In this document: positions 39,085-49,610 of the stretch, one piece after another | Layout of the letters: each line of letters starts with the position of its first letter | Numbering within the stretch: position 1 is the first letter of the stretch | Source: Thermacetogenium phaeum DSM 12270 | GTDB lineage: Bacteria; Bacillota; DSM-12270; Thermacetogeniales; Thermacetogeniaceae | Reading direction: 5' to 3' | DNA length: 64,000 bases | Assembly: GCF_000305935.1 (NCBI RefSeq) | Contig: NC_018870.1 | Location: 2,155,001 to 2,219,000 of the forward strand | The notes under the pieces: generated by a model | Told to the model about the DNA's origin: nothing | Databases searched by the model: none | What the model saw: only the letters and a program-made list of their open reading frames with translations | Translations under genes and position numbers: made by a program

Positions 39085-40835
39085 AAATCAGAGTCGGTAT
39101 GGGCAGTTGCGGGATCGCTGCGGGTTCCCTGAAGGTAAGGGAAAGAATAGTCGAGGAAATTGAGAGGCGAGGTCTGGATCTCCAGGTACAACCCACCGGG
39201 TGTATCGGGATGTGCCATAACGAACCCCTCCTGGATGTCATCACCGGTGATGGAAGAATATTCACCTACGGGCATGTCACTCCCGAGCTGGTGGGGGAGA
39301 TCTTTGAGAAGCACATCATAGGTGGGGTCCCCCTAACGCAACACCTAGTATCCACCAGTGAAAACACCAATGACTTCCTGAAGGAACAGGTACGGGTGGC
39401 CCTGCGCAACTGTGGGGAGATCAACCCGGAATGCATTGACGATTACCTGGACCGGGGGGGCTATCAGGCTCTGAAGCAGGCATTGAGCTCCACCCCGGAG
39501 GAGGTAATTCAAGAGATCCGGGTCTCTGGGCTGCGCGGCCGCGGCGGGGCGGGGTTCCCCACCTGGTTTAAATGGCAGGCGGTCCGCCAGAATCCGGGGT
39601 CTGTCAAATACGTTGTCTGCAATGCCGATGAGGGGGACCCGGGGGCTTTCATGGACCGCAGCATCCTGGAGGGGGATCCCCACTCCGTCTTAGAGGGGAT
39701 GGCCATCGCTGGCTATGCCACTGGGGCAAAGCATGGTTTCATCTATTGCCGGGCGGAATACCCCCTAGCGGTGCGCAGGCTGGAACTGGCAATCGCCCAG
39801 GCCAGGGAACGCGGTTTGCTGGGAAGGAACATTTTTGGTTCCGGCTTCACCTTCGAAGTTGCCGTTAAAGAAGGGGCGGGGGCGTTCGTCTGCGGAGAGG
39901 AAACTGCCCTGATCGCCTCTCTGGAGGGTGAACGGGGCATGCCGCGCCTAAAACCTCCCTACCCCGCCCAGTACGGCTACTGGGGTAAGCCCACAAATAT
40001 CAACAATGTGGAAACCTATGCCAATGTGCCCTGGATCATCTCCCACGGTGGGAAAGCCTTTGCTTCCATGGGCACCGAAAAGAGCAAGGGGACTAAGGTC
40101 TTCGCCCTGGCGGGTAAGATCCGGCGGGGCGGGCTGGTGGAGGTTCCCATGGGCCTGAGCCTGCGAGATGTGATTTTTAACATCGGAGGCGGAATAAAGG
40201 ATAACCGCAGGTTCAAGGCGGTACAGCTGGGTGGGCCCTCGGGCGGCTGTATTCCCGAGAGTCTCCTGGATATCCCGGTGGATTATGAATCGATCAATCA
40301 GACCGGAGCGATCATGGGATCAGGGGGAATGGTGGTCATGGACGATACTACCTGCATGGTTGACGTGGCCAGATTCTTCCTGGATTTCACCCAGAAGGAG
40401 TCATGCGGCAAGTGCGTCCAGTGCCGGATCGGAACAAGGCGGATGCTGGAAATCCTGGAACGAATCTGCACTGGTGAGGGACGCCCCGGTGATGAAGAAT
40501 TACTCGAGGAAATAGCCATCCAGGTCAAGGAGGGGTCATTATGCGGATTGGGGCAGAGTGCACCCAACCCTGTGCTGACCACTCTTCGCTACTTCCGGGA
40601 AGAATACACTGCCCATATCAACGATAAAAACTGCCCCGCCAAACAGTGCAAGGCGCTGATCACCTACCGGATCGACCCGGCTCGCTGCCAGGGCTGCGGT
40701 GCCTGTGCCAGGAAATGCCCGGCAAAGTGCATCAGCGGGGAAAAGAAAAAGCCCCATGTGATCGACCGTGAACTCTGCCTGAAGTGCGGCAACTGTCTAG
40801 ACGTCTGCCATTACAACGCGGTCATCATTGAGTGA
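39081..40835 (+). CDS. NuoF-like FMN/NAD(H)-binding subunit
   Basis: 584 aa. N-terminal [2Fe-2S] thioredoxin-like domain (about residues 1-90), the NuoF core with the NADH site GRGGAGFPTWFKWQ and the FMN region CNADEGDPGAFMDR, the [4Fe-4S] N3-type ligand set ESCGKCVQCRIGTRR, and a C-terminal 2x[4Fe-4S] ferredoxin (CQGCGACARKCP ... CLKCGNCLDVC). The same layout is found in HydB/HndC of bifurcating complexes. ATG 39081 follows AAGGAGG. Confidence 0.93.
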   Translation: MKIRVGMGSCGIAAGSLKVRERIVEEIERRGLDLQVQPTGCIGMCHNEPLLDVITGDGRIFTYGHVTPELVGEIFEKHIIGGVPLTQHLVSTSENTNDFLKEQVRVALRNCGEINPECIDDYLDRGGYQALKQALSSTPEEVIQEIRVSGLRGRGGAGFPTWFKWQAVRQNPGSVKYVVCNADEGDPGAFMDRSILEGDPHSVLEGMAIAGYATGAKHGFIYCRAEYPLAVRRLELAIAQARERGLLGRNIFGSGFTFEVAVKEGAGAFVCGEETALIASLEGERGMPRLKPPYPAQYGYWGKPTNINNVETYANVPWIISHGGKAFASMGTEKSKGTKVFALAGKIRRGGLVEVPMGLSLRDVIFNIGGGIKDNRRFKAVQLGGPSGGCIPESLLDIPVDYESINQTGAIMGSGGMVVMDDTTCMVDVARFFLDFTQKESCGKCVQCRIGTRRMLEILERICTGEGRPGDEELLEEIAIQVKEGSLCGLGQSAPNPVLTTLRYFREEYTAHINDKNCPAKQCKALITYRIDPARCQGCGACARKCPAKCISGEKKKPHVIDRELCLKCGNCLDVCHYNAVIIE

Positions 40836-40852
40836 AGGGGAGGATAGGAAAA

Positions 40853-43800
40853 ATGTTGAAAATAATCATCGATGGGAAAGAACTCGCTGCCAAACGGGGA
40901 CAGACCATCCTGGAGGTAGCCAGTGAAAACGGGATCCACATCCCCACCCTGTGCTATGATGAACGGCTCAAACCCTATGGAGGTTGCGGGATCTGCGTGG
41001 TGGAAGTACAGGGCAGTTCCAAGCTCTTCCGCTCCTGTGCCACTGAGGTTACCGAGGGCATGGTGGTCTTCACAAACACACCTAGGGTCAGAAAATCACG
41101 GAAGCTGACCTTGGAAATGCTGCTGTCTGACCATACGGGTGACTGCCTCGGCCCCTGCACGAGGGCCTGCCCCGCCCATGTGGATGTCCAAGGGTATATC
41201 GGCCTGATCGCCAACAGGAGGTACCGAGAAGCGGTAGCCCTGATCAAGGAGCGACTCCCTATTCCTGCCAGCATCGGGCGAATCTGTCCGCATCCCTGCG
41301 AAGATGCCTGCCGCAGACAGCTGGTGGAGGCCCCTATCTCCATTGCCCATTTGAAGCGTTTTGTAGCCGACCTGGATCTTAAGAGCGGGGAGCCCTACCG
41401 GCCAGAGATCCGGCCGGCCACTGGCAAAAGCGTGGGAATCGTGGGAGCCGGCCCGGCGGGGTTGACCGCCGCCTACCACCTTGCCCGGGACGGTCACGGC
41501 GTAACCGTATACGATGCCATGCCCCAGGGAGGGGGAATGCTACGCTACGGCATCCCTGCCTATCGCCTCCCCAAAACTGTGCTGGATGAAGAAATCCGTC
41601 TTATTGCAGAGATGGGCGTGCGGTTTTGTTATAACACTAGGCTTGGGTCGGATATCAGTATAGACCTCCTGAGGAAAAGGCATGACGCCATTTTTTTGGC
41701 TATCGGAGCCTGGAAAAGCTCCAGCATCAGATGCCCGGGGGAAAACATCCCCGGCGTGCTGGGGGGAATCGACTTCCTCCGGGAGGTCGCCCTGCACGGC
41801 AAGGCCGAGATCGGCAACGTCGTTGCAGTTATCGGAGGTGGTAACACCGCCATCGATGCTGCCCGTACGGCGGTGCGCCTGGGAGCGGAGAGGGTACTGA
41901 TCCTCTACAGGCGGACCAAGGCAGAGATGCCCGCCGAGGATAAGGAGATCGCCGAAGCAGAGGAGGAGGGGGTCGAGTTTAGATTCCTGGTCTCCCCTAT
42001 GGAAATCTGCGCTAGGAATGGCAGGGTTTGTGCCATTCGCCTGCAAAAGATGCAACTGGGGGAACCTGATGCAACCGGGCGCCGGAGGCCGGTACCCATC
42101 CCGGGAGCAGAGGAAACACTTCCGGTGGATACGGTGATCAGGGCCATTGGTCAGAGTGTGCGCCCTGACGGCCTGGCCTGTTTTTCCCTCACCAAGTGGG
42201 GCACCATCGCCGTCGATGAGAATACCATGGCCACGGAGATACCGGGTGTCTTCGCCGGAGGTGATGTGGTCACAGGACCCAGCATCGCCATCGAGGCTGT
42301 CGCCCAGGGGATAAAGGCTGCTCATGCCATCAGTGCCTACTTGAACGGAAGGATACTTTCCCCGAAAAACCAATATGTGGTGGAGCGGCAGGGTCTAAGT
42401 GAAGCGGAATTTATCGATCACCCCCGAATCAACCGTGCCGAGATGCCGCACCTGACACCAGAGGAACGCAGGTACAACTTCCGCGAGGTTAACTTGGGGC
42501 TACAGGAACCGGATGCGCAGGTCGAGGCCTCCCGCTGTCTGGAATGCGGCTGCAGGGATTACTTCGAATGCAAGCTGATCAGGTATGCTCGAGAGTACAA
42601 TGTCCAGCCGGAGCGCCTGTCCGGCAGCAAACACCGGGAGATAACGTCGCAGGACGACCACCCGTTTCTGGAGCTCAACTCCGGAAAATGCATTCTCTGC
42701 GGTTTATGTGTGCGTATCTGTGACGAGGTTATGGGTGTCACCGCCCTGGGCCTGGTACACCGCGGCTTTGATACCGTGGTGGCACCGGAATTCGGCCTCC
42801 CTCTGAGGGAAAGCGCATGCGTTAGCTGCGGCCAGTGCGCCGCGGTCTGCCCCACCGGAGCGCTGATGGAAAGGCAGGCCATCCCCAAAAATGTCCCCTT
42901 GGCCACGCAGGAAAACCCGTCGGTCTGCCCATTCTGTGGTGCCGGTTGCGAACAGGTGGTCAATACCCGGGGGGATCTGGTGCTCCGCTGTCTCCCTGCC
43001 CCCGGCGGCATTCTCTGCGTTAAGGGCCGCTTCGGATTCCAGATCTTCGACCAAGAACGTCTCACCGTGCCCCTTGTACGCCACAACGGGAAGCTGGTGG
43101 AAGTATCCTGGCAGGAGGCCATGGATGAGATAGCAAAAACAGTCAAACGCATCGGCACCGGACGCAGGGATTCCCCTTTTGCCCTCTTTATCTCACCATT
43201 CTGTACCATGGAAGAAGCTCAGGCGGCGATCTGTTTCGGCAGGCAGGCACTGGTGACTGAAAAAATAGGAAGCTTTACGCCCGATGCCGCCCGTGGCCTG
43301 ATGGATATATTCGGCATTATTCCAGACCCACCAGGTTACCAGGAACTGGAGTCGGCAGACCTGATCCTGCTGGTTGGTTCGCTGAATGAGAGCCAGTCTG
43401 TGGCTGTTAAGATCAGAAAGGCGATACAGAGGGGCGCTCGTCTGGCTCTCCTGAGCCCGGAACCCGGACTGGCTGGTGACCTGGCGACCATGTGGGTGAA
43501 ACCCGGAAATAGCGGAAACAGTACTGCCTTTTTAAAACAGGTTCTGGCAGCAGTGGTCAACAACACCCCGGCCACAGGACGTGTCCTCAAGGGATTTACC
43601 GAACTGAGGGATGCGTTGGCCGGAATCACCCCGGGGAGAGATGCGGAGGATCTGGCACACCTATACAGCAGTGCGAAGCAGCCACTGATCGTGGTGGATG
43701 GCAGCACCGTGACCACTGCAGCAGTGCAACTGTTGGCGGACCTTTCCCTGGTAACAGGTCAAACCGGGCGCTTCCGCAGCGGGCTGCTCATCATCACACC

Positions 43801-44329
43801 CGGAAGTAACCAGGTCGGTCTTCGGAAACTGGGCATTGTCACCGGCGATAGCCTGCTGGAGGAAAAACCCCACGGAGTCTTTATCTTTGGTGAGGACCCC
43901 GTTGGGGGAGGTAGCCCGGCATCCGGGCAGTTAAAGAATATGGAATTCCTGGTAGTGCTTTCTCCATTCCTGACCCCCACTGCCCGGCTGGCGGATGTTG
44001 TCCTACCGGGGGCCACGCCCCTGGAAACCGGCGGCACCTTCATCGGCAGCGATGGCAGGGAAAGATCCTTCTCCGGAGTGCGGGATCCTCTCTCCGGCCG
44101 CACAAATCTCCAGATCATCTCCGACTTGGCGGCTGCTCTGGGAGTGGAGCGTCTTCCCGGCAGAGGGGAAAGTGTCCGTTTTTCCGTCAACTCCGTTACA
44201 CCCCACCAAAGGGAAGGGGAAATCCGCCTGGTACTTCCTGAAGACACGGAGCTCTTCAGACTGCAACCGGAGCTGGACCCCGCCCTGAGGATATTCAAAG
44301 CAAGGCTTGTCCGGTCTGGGCTGAAATAA
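40853..44329 (+). CDS. NuoG/GltD(NfnB)/molybdopterin-type fusion subunit (Stn-like)
   Basis: 1158 aa. In order: [2Fe-2S] domain (Cys in CYDERLKPYGGCGICVVE), a GltD/NfnB-like flavoprotein (about 95-530; ACPAHVDVQGYIG, VGIVGAGPAGLTAAYHLA, VIGGGNTAIDAARTAVRLGA), [4Fe-4S] ferredoxin pairs (CILCGLCVRICDE; CVSCGQCAAVCP, about 605-675), a CPFCGAGCE cluster domain (about 695) and a shortened molybdopterin-oxidoreductase-like region to the end. I see no obvious Mo-coordinating Cys/Sec. With NuoE and NuoF partners this resembles the Stn complex of Sporomusa, an electron-bifurcating NADH/ferredoxin:NADP+ transhydrogenase. A formate-dehydrogenase-like role is the alternative. Confidence 0.8.
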   Translation: MLKIIIDGKELAAKRGQTILEVASENGIHIPTLCYDERLKPYGGCGICVVEVQGSSKLFRSCATEVTEGMVVFTNTPRVRKSRKLTLEMLLSDHTGDCLGPCTRACPAHVDVQGYIGLIANRRYREAVALIKERLPIPASIGRICPHPCEDACRRQLVEAPISIAHLKRFVADLDLKSGEPYRPEIRPATGKSVGIVGAGPAGLTAAYHLARDGHGVTVYDAMPQGGGMLRYGIPAYRLPKTVLDEEIRLIAEMGVRFCYNTRLGSDISIDLLRKRHDAIFLAIGAWKSSSIRCPGENIPGVLGGIDFLREVALHGKAEIGNVVAVIGGGNTAIDAARTAVRLGAERVLILYRRTKAEMPAEDKEIAEAEEEGVEFRFLVSPMEICARNGRVCAIRLQKMQLGEPDATGRRRPVPIPGAEETLPVDTVIRAIGQSVRPDGLACFSLTKWGTIAVDENTMATEIPGVFAGGDVVTGPSIAIEAVAQGIKAAHAISAYLNGRILSPKNQYVVERQGLSEAEFIDHPRINRAEMPHLTPEERRYNFREVNLGLQEPDAQVEASRCLECGCRDYFECKLIRYAREYNVQPERLSGSKHREITSQDDHPFLELNSGKCILCGLCVRICDEVMGVTALGLVHRGFDTVVAPEFGLPLRESACVSCGQCAAVCPTGALMERQAIPKNVPLATQENPSVCPFCGAGCEQVVNTRGDLVLRCLPAPGGILCVKGRFGFQIFDQERLTVPLVRHNGKLVEVSWQEAMDEIAKTVKRIGTGRRDSPFALFISPFCTMEEAQAAICFGRQALVTEKIGSFTPDAARGLMDIFGIIPDPPGYQELESADLILLVGSLNESQSVAVKIRKAIQRGARLALLSPEPGLAGDLATMWVKPGNSGNSTAFLKQVLAAVVNNTPATGRVLKGFTELRDALAGITPGRDAEDLAHLYSSAKQPLIVVDGSTVTTAAVQLLADLSLVTGQTGRFRSGLLIITPGSNQVGLRKLGIVTGDSLLEEKPHGVFIFGEDPVGGGSPASGQLKNMEFLVVLSPFLTPTARLADVVLPGATPLETGGTFIGSDGRERSFSGVRDPLSGRTNLQIISDLAAALGVERLPGRGESVRFSVNSVTPHQREGEIRLVLPEDTELFRLQPELDPALRIFKARLVRSGLK

Positions 44330-44699
44330 GCTGGCCAACTGGCCGGATATCCATGTCGCAGGCCGGGCAGGAGCCCGGCCTGCTGAGTTTGTGCTACTGA
44401 TCCGCAGGCTCAACATAGGGATTTCCTCCTGTGCGTTTGTTTTGTTTTCTTCTTCTTATTAAACAATTCGCCACAGGAGCCGGAATCCCTAGATTTATAT
44501 GCATCTTCAAGGAACTTTTGCTGAGTTTTTCAGCGGATTCTAGGAACCTAGGTAGGCTTGGAAACCTCTATGCCATCGGCGGTTAATATCACATACCCCT
44601 GTTTTCTTTTAATACAATGGTAGGGTGTGCGGAAGATGGGCCAAACCTTGGCGCTACCTTTGGGCCTGCTTGAACTCATCACACGACAGCCTCGTCTTT
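44330..44699. other. Intergenic region with a terminal hairpin
   Basis: GCAGGCCGGGC-N4-GCCCGGCCTGC at 44358-44383 is a likely transcript end for the preceding operon, though T-poor. No gene is seen in the remaining 300 bp, which is more AT-rich than its left side. Confidence 0.5.
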
Positions 44700-45098
44700 T
44701 CATAGAGTAGATGTGGTGGCCAATCTTTTTAACTTGTTTTCCGCCGGAATAAGCTTAGTTTCATATTCTTTAATTTTAAAATTTAACCTTTCCAGCGCTC
44801 TCTCCATTTCTTCAATGCGGGAAAAAAGTTTCTCCCGTTGCTCGATAAGGATTTGTTTTCTGGCCTCTATAGTTTTGTCGCCTTGCTGGAGCAGCGTAAC
44901 ATACTCGACCAGCGTTTCAACTTGAACACCTGCGCTGCGCATACATTTAATGAATTCAATCCACTTACAGTCTTCCTCCGTATAATTCCTGATACCGCTT
45001 TCGTTGCGACTTACCCTGGGGATCAGTCCAATACGCTCGTAGTAGCGGAGTGTATCCGGTGAAAGGCCAAATCTTTTGCTTACTTCCGCAATCGTCAT
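44700..45098 (-). CDS. MerR-family transcriptional regulator
   Basis: 132 aa. N-terminal winged helix typical of MerR (MTIAEVSKRFGLSPDTLRYYERIGLIPRV), then a long coiled coil (EQREKLFSRIEEMERALERLNFKIKEYETKL). No cysteine metal site is apparent, which fits the AdhR/YfmP-like branch responding to aldehydes or similar. A MerR-type operator lies in its own promoter and another upstream of the iron alcohol dehydrogenase. Confidence 0.9.
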   Translation of the reverse strand: MTIAEVSKRFGLSPDTLRYYERIGLIPRVSRNESGIRNYTEEDCKWIEFIKCMRSAGVQVETLVEYVTLLQQGDKTIEARKQILIEQREKLFSRIEEMERALERLNFKIKEYETKLIPAENKLKRLATTSTL

Positions 45099-45124
45099 GT
45101 GGTTTCACCTCCAATGTTCAATAT

Positions 45125-45155
45125 TATCTAATACTTTGAGTTAGCTCCAAGTCAA
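45125..45155 (-). promoter_or_regulatory. MerR-type promoter/operator of the regulator gene
   Basis: On the minus strand TTGACT (45150-45155) and TAGATA (45125-45130) are 19 bp apart, the long spacer that MerR activators correct. The spacer holds CTTGGAGCTAACTCAAAG, a near copy of the perfect operator at 48395-48412. Confidence 0.75.
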
Positions 45156-45158
45156 GGG

Positions 45159-45197
45159 TTTTAAAATAGTAGCACTACGCGTGCTACTATTTTAAAA
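45159..45197 (-). terminator. Terminator after the cupin gene
   Basis: A 17-bp perfect inverted repeat (TTTTAAAATAGTAGCAC / GTGCTACTATTTTAAAA, loop of 5) with A/T-rich arms that can act in both directions. It separates the reductase operon from the merR promoter. Confidence 0.8.
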
Positions 45198-45230
45198 AAC
45201 GAAGCTTCTAAGTCAAGTTTGCCCAATATA

Positions 45231-45668
45231 TTATGCCTCTTCTTCTATTTTAAGTCGCAAATAATATTCATCAGAAACAGGTTCCATCCATTCGACTTCA
45301 CCCTTTTGAGGATTGGCTGTAATCGCGATATGAGAAAGCCAGCTATCCTGAGCCGCTCCATGCCAATGTTTTACATCCGGCTGGATTTTTACAACGTCTC
45401 CTTCTTTGATTATCTGTACAGGCCGGCCTTCTTCCTGATAATAGCCTCTGCCTCCGGTAACAAGCAAAATCTGTCCGCCAGGGTGTTTATGCCAATTGTT
45501 CCTTGCACCCGGCTCAAAAGTAACATTATAGATTGGACAATTAAAGACGCTGTCGTTAGAAACCAATGTTTCAACCCAGACAGTTCCTCTAAAATACTCA
45601 TTTTCGATTTTTTGCCCAAGCGGGAAAATTATGCTGCTGCCTAAATTTCTTAGTTCGGTTTTTCCCAT
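45231..45668 (-). CDS. Cupin-domain protein
   Basis: 145 aa. Single-domain cupin with motif 1 NNWHKHPGGQILLVTGGRG and motif 2 GDVVKIQPDVKHWHGA; the His/Glu-type metal ligands are plausible. Such cupins often accompany alcohol/aldo-keto reductase clusters. The substrate is unknown. It is the last gene of the MerR-linked operon. Confidence 0.85.
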   Translation of the reverse strand: MGKTELRNLGSSIIFPLGQKIENEYFRGTVWVETLVSNDSVFNCPIYNVTFEPGARNNWHKHPGGQILLVTGGRGYYQEEGRPVQIIKEGDVVKIQPDVKHWHGAAQDSWLSHIAITANPQKGEVEWMEPVSDEYYLRLKIEEEA

Positions 45669-45687
45669 TCTTATTTCCCCTTTTCCT

Positions 45688-46218
45688 TTATGATATCAAA
45701 CCGAGTCTCTCAAGCCAGTCTGCAACATCCTTGTCTGCTCTGTTAACATTGCTTCCTCGAATAGCTAAACCGGGCAGTACCTTTGCATTCGGACAAAGTT
45801 TCTTGATGTCGCGCTCACTGCTTCCCATTCCGCTGCCTTCATGTGTGCAAAATGGAACAATGGTCTTTCCCGCGAAATCATAAGACTCTAAAAATGTAAA
45901 CACAGCCATCGGCATCGTTCCCCACCAATTGGGATAGCCGAGGAAAATTACATCATAAGAATCTATATCATCTAGTTTATCTGTAAGTTCCGGTCTGGCA
46001 TTCTGCCGTTTTTCTTCCTTTGCTACTTCTGTTGTTTCTGTATAATCTTCCGGATATGCCTTTACCGTTTTAATTTCGAACACCTCGCCACCGATTAGTT
46101 CCTGTATTTTCTTTGCTGCTACCTCTGTATTTCCAATCGGCAGATTCATAATCCTGCCATTGACATAATTATTTCCCCTTCGAGAAAAATAAGCGATAAG
46201 AAACTTTGAATACGCCAA
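45688..46218 (-). CDS. Flavodoxin family protein
   Basis: 176 aa. Flavodoxin-like fold with the FMN loop ILIAYFSRRGNNY-type N-terminus, the YDVIFLGYPNWWGTMPMAVFTFLE segment and PFCTHEGSGMGSSERDIKKLCP. It could carry electrons or reduce quinones/carbonyls. It lies between the cupin and aldo/keto reductase genes with short gaps. Confidence 0.88.
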   Translation of the reverse strand: MAYSKFLIAYFSRRGNNYVNGRIMNLPIGNTEVAAKKIQELIGGEVFEIKTVKAYPEDYTETTEVAKEEKRQNARPELTDKLDDIDSYDVIFLGYPNWWGTMPMAVFTFLESYDFAGKTIVPFCTHEGSGMGSSERDIKKLCPNAKVLPGLAIRGSNVNRADKDVADWLERLGLIS

Positions 46219-46259
46219 TTCCTATACTCCTTTCAAAATCACTGTTTTTCATTTGCCCA

Positions 46260-47147
<888 letters not shown>

Positions 47148-48353
47148 TTACATTGCCATACGCAGTATTTCTACAATATCTTCCTTTCGCAGAGGGGGAC
47201 GACCTGGAAGCCTTCCTTCTTCATCCCGAAGCACTTTCAGCGTCTCTTCCGCATAACCGAAAAGCATTTCCTCGGTAATTTCTCCAATGCCCAACTCCGA
47301 CAGGCGTGTGGGACACCCTATGGAACGCAAAAACCCTTCAAACCTATCAATACCCTCCATAGCCAGGCTCAAGTCGTCTTTGCCCGTTGCCGCAAGGCCA
47401 AAAATACGCTGAGCAAATTTGGCAAACCGGTCGGGACGGAATCTTGCAGCAAAGCGCATCCAAGCCGGGTTCACGACTGCCAACCCTGCTCCATGGGGAA
47501 TATCGTACAGTGCGGAAAGTGTGTGTTCAATCTGATGCACTGGATAAGGAGCATTTACCCCTGCTTGAACCCAACCATTCAGGGCAACAATTGAAGCCCA
47601 CTGGATTTGTGTACGTGCTTCCAAATCACTTCCATTATTAACTGCTTTTGGTCCCCACTCTAAAACTGTGAGCATAACTCCTTCAGCAAACCTATCTTGA
47701 AGAGGAGTCCCGTCTATACCGTTAAAATAACCCTCTGTCACATGGGTTATTATGTCGCAAACCCCGAAAGCTGTGTGGTTCTTGGGCACTGTTACCGTAA
47801 GTTCAGGATCCACCACTGCCACACGAGGATAGAGAACCTCTGCCTGAACGAATGTTTTTAGCTTTTCTCCTTCATCGTCAATTGTGATCACCGCACCGTT
47901 GTTCATTTCCGAGCCAGTTGCCGCCAGGGTAGGAACAGTGATAATGGGGAGAGCTCGCTCTGGCAGCCTGGGCACTTTTCCTGCCCGCACAAGCATATCC
48001 CTGGGATGTCCTTCATAAAGGACTGAGGCTGCAATTACTTTTGAGGCGTCCATGACGCTACCGCCACCCATACCTATAACCACATCACATGCTTCATTTT
48101 TTGCCACCTCTGCAGCACGCACCACAGTTGACAGACGTGGGTTTGGCTCAACACCAGAGAATTCCACCACTGAAACACCCGCTGCTTTGAGACTTGCTAC
48201 CGCTCGGTCAAATGCTCCGCTTTTCTTTACACTTCCTCCGCCAATGACGAGCAGTGCTTTTTTACCATACGGACGCACCGCATTTCCTAACTGCGCCAGC
48301 GAACCAGCACCAAAGATGAGCCGGGTTGGGTTATAAAATTGAAATTTTATCAT
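47148..48353 (-). CDS. Iron-containing alcohol dehydrogenase
   Basis: 401 aa. Group III metal-dependent alcohol dehydrogenase/carbonyl reductase. The NAD(P) loop GMGGGSVMDASKVIA and metal-ligand region AFGVCDIITHVTEGYF with later HQIEHTLSALYDIPHGAG are intact. It is probably reductive (butanol or aldehyde reductase type). It is the first gene of the operon behind a perfect MerR operator. Confidence 0.93.
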   Translation of the reverse strand: MIKFQFYNPTRLIFGAGSLAQLGNAVRPYGKKALLVIGGGSVKKSGAFDRAVASLKAAGVSVVEFSGVEPNPRLSTVVRAAEVAKNEACDVVIGMGGGSVMDASKVIAASVLYEGHPRDMLVRAGKVPRLPERALPIITVPTLAATGSEMNNGAVITIDDEGEKLKTFVQAEVLYPRVAVVDPELTVTVPKNHTAFGVCDIITHVTEGYFNGIDGTPLQDRFAEGVMLTVLEWGPKAVNNGSDLEARTQIQWASIVALNGWVQAGVNAPYPVHQIEHTLSALYDIPHGAGLAVVNPAWMRFAARFRPDRFAKFAQRIFGLAATGKDDLSLAMEGIDRFEGFLRSIGCPTRLSELGIGEITEEMLFGYAEETLKVLRDEEGRLPGRPPLRKEDIVEILRMAM

Positions 48354-48385
48354 AGGTAATACCTCCCTCCCTATTTTGCGAGATT

Positions 48386-48416
48386 AGTTTAGCACTTGGA
48401 GTTAACTCCAAGTCAA
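48386..48416 (-). promoter_or_regulatory. MerR-type promoter with perfect palindrome
   Basis: Minus strand: TTGACT (48411-48416), a 19-bp spacer and TAAACT (48386-48391). The spacer holds the 18-bp palindrome CTTGGAGTTAACTCCAAG (48395-48412). This is the classical architecture of MerR-activated promoters and drives the Fe-ADH/AKR/flavodoxin/cupin operon. Confidence 0.88.
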
Positions 48417-48427
48417 GCGCTTTAATC

Positions 48428-48822
48428 AGTGACATCCTTCCCTCAATGAATTGAGGGGCATCCTCAAGCGCGGGATGGTAGCTTTCGCCGCAGGTTAGCC
48501 AGCATTCCCCGGATGTCCGGATCATCACCTTGGCCTTAAAGGGTGCCACACTCCCCTTTCTCGCAGGGTCATGCCCCGAGAGCATCGAGCGCTCTAGCGG
48601 CAATGTTTATAGCTCCAACTCTGTCTGCATCAGACTGGTAGCCGCATTTCGTGCATTTGAACCAGCCCTGCTTCTTCCGATTGTAGCGGGAAACATTCCC
48701 GCACTTGGGGCATGTCTTAGAAGTCTCCTTGGGATCGACGTAGATTACGGGCACGCCTTGAAGCGCAGCTTTATACTCGATGAACGAGGCCAGCTCCCGG
48801 AAGTTCCAGCCCGACATCATTC
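48428..48822 (-). pseudogene. 3' fragment of an IS605-type tnpB element (copy A)
   Basis: About 395 bp nearly identical to 58255-58647. It has the right-end hairpin CCCCTCAATgaATTGAGGGG and the TnpB C-terminus with the zinc finger TCPKCGNVSRYNRKKQGW and the last RuvC aspartate (QSDADRVGAIN). Homology stops abruptly at about 48822, where IS21 remains begin. Confidence 0.88.
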
Positions 48823-48823
48823 C

Positions 48824-49567
48824 GCAACTGCCTGGAAAAGGACAGCAAAGCCCCCAGAAAACAACGACACACAAGCCACAGGATCTTTAAGCGGCTCCAG
48901 GAAGAGTTAGGGTGGATCCGTAACCGCAGCCAGACAGTTGGTGAGGCCTTCGCAGTGGAACAACAAGCCCTTACGGCGCTCCCCAAATATCGGATGTATT
49001 ATGAGGTGACCCCCAGAGAGGAATTGATTAAACTCTACGCAAAGCAGCTTAAAATTTCGACCTTCAGCCAGTATAAGGAGCTGATCCACGAAGCCCAACA
49101 AGATGGCTGGTGCTATGAAGAATTTTTATATCAGCTGATGAAAACTGAGGTTGAAAAAAGGCAGCAAAATCAACTCAAGTGGAGAATCAAAGCTGCCAGT
49201 TTCCCTGTGATAAAAACCCTCGATACATTTGAAACCACTATTCAAGCTCATTGCGTAGCGGACGGAGAGGGCAAGCATCATCATTAGCACAAACCTTGAA
49301 TTTTCCCGCTGGACGGAACTATTTGAAGACCCGATGTTAAGAGCGGCATTAGTCGACCGCTAAAACATAAGCGCACATCTTGAACATGAATGGGGAATCG
49401 TACCGGATGAAACACCGTCAGCCTTCAAAGGAATAACAGGCCAAGACCCTTTAGTTAGTCTTCGCAAACAAAGATCTATCTCCTTTGCACTGGATGGTTC
49501 AGTTTCAAAAGATCAGGGTGGATCACTTTTTTGGATCAAGTGGATCACTTTTTAGTTGACGATCACA
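48824..49567 (+). pseudogene. IS21-family remnant (istA end, istB with internal deletion)
   Basis: The + strand encodes an IstA-like C-terminal piece (ELGWIRNRSQTVGEAFAVE), then an IstB-like N-terminus (LKISTFSQYKELIHEAQQDGW ... IKAASFPVIKTLDTF). Next comes an abrupt jump to an IstB C-terminus (STNLEFSRWTELFEDP), with a stop and a frameshift before AHILNMNGESYR. The middle of istB is missing. The right end has direct repeats of GTGGATCACTTTTT typical of IS21 termini and ends in CA at 49567, within a CRISPR repeat. Confidence 0.8.
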
Positions 49568-49610
49568 TGGAAACAAACCGAGATGCGGAGAAATCAACAA
49601 ACACAGCAAG

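Noticed and set aside
40853-44329. Third subunit considered as a genuine formate dehydrogenase
   Set aside because: The molybdopterin region is short and no clear Mo-coordinating Cys/Sec is visible. The GltD insertion fits an Stn-like transhydrogenase better, though this is not proven.
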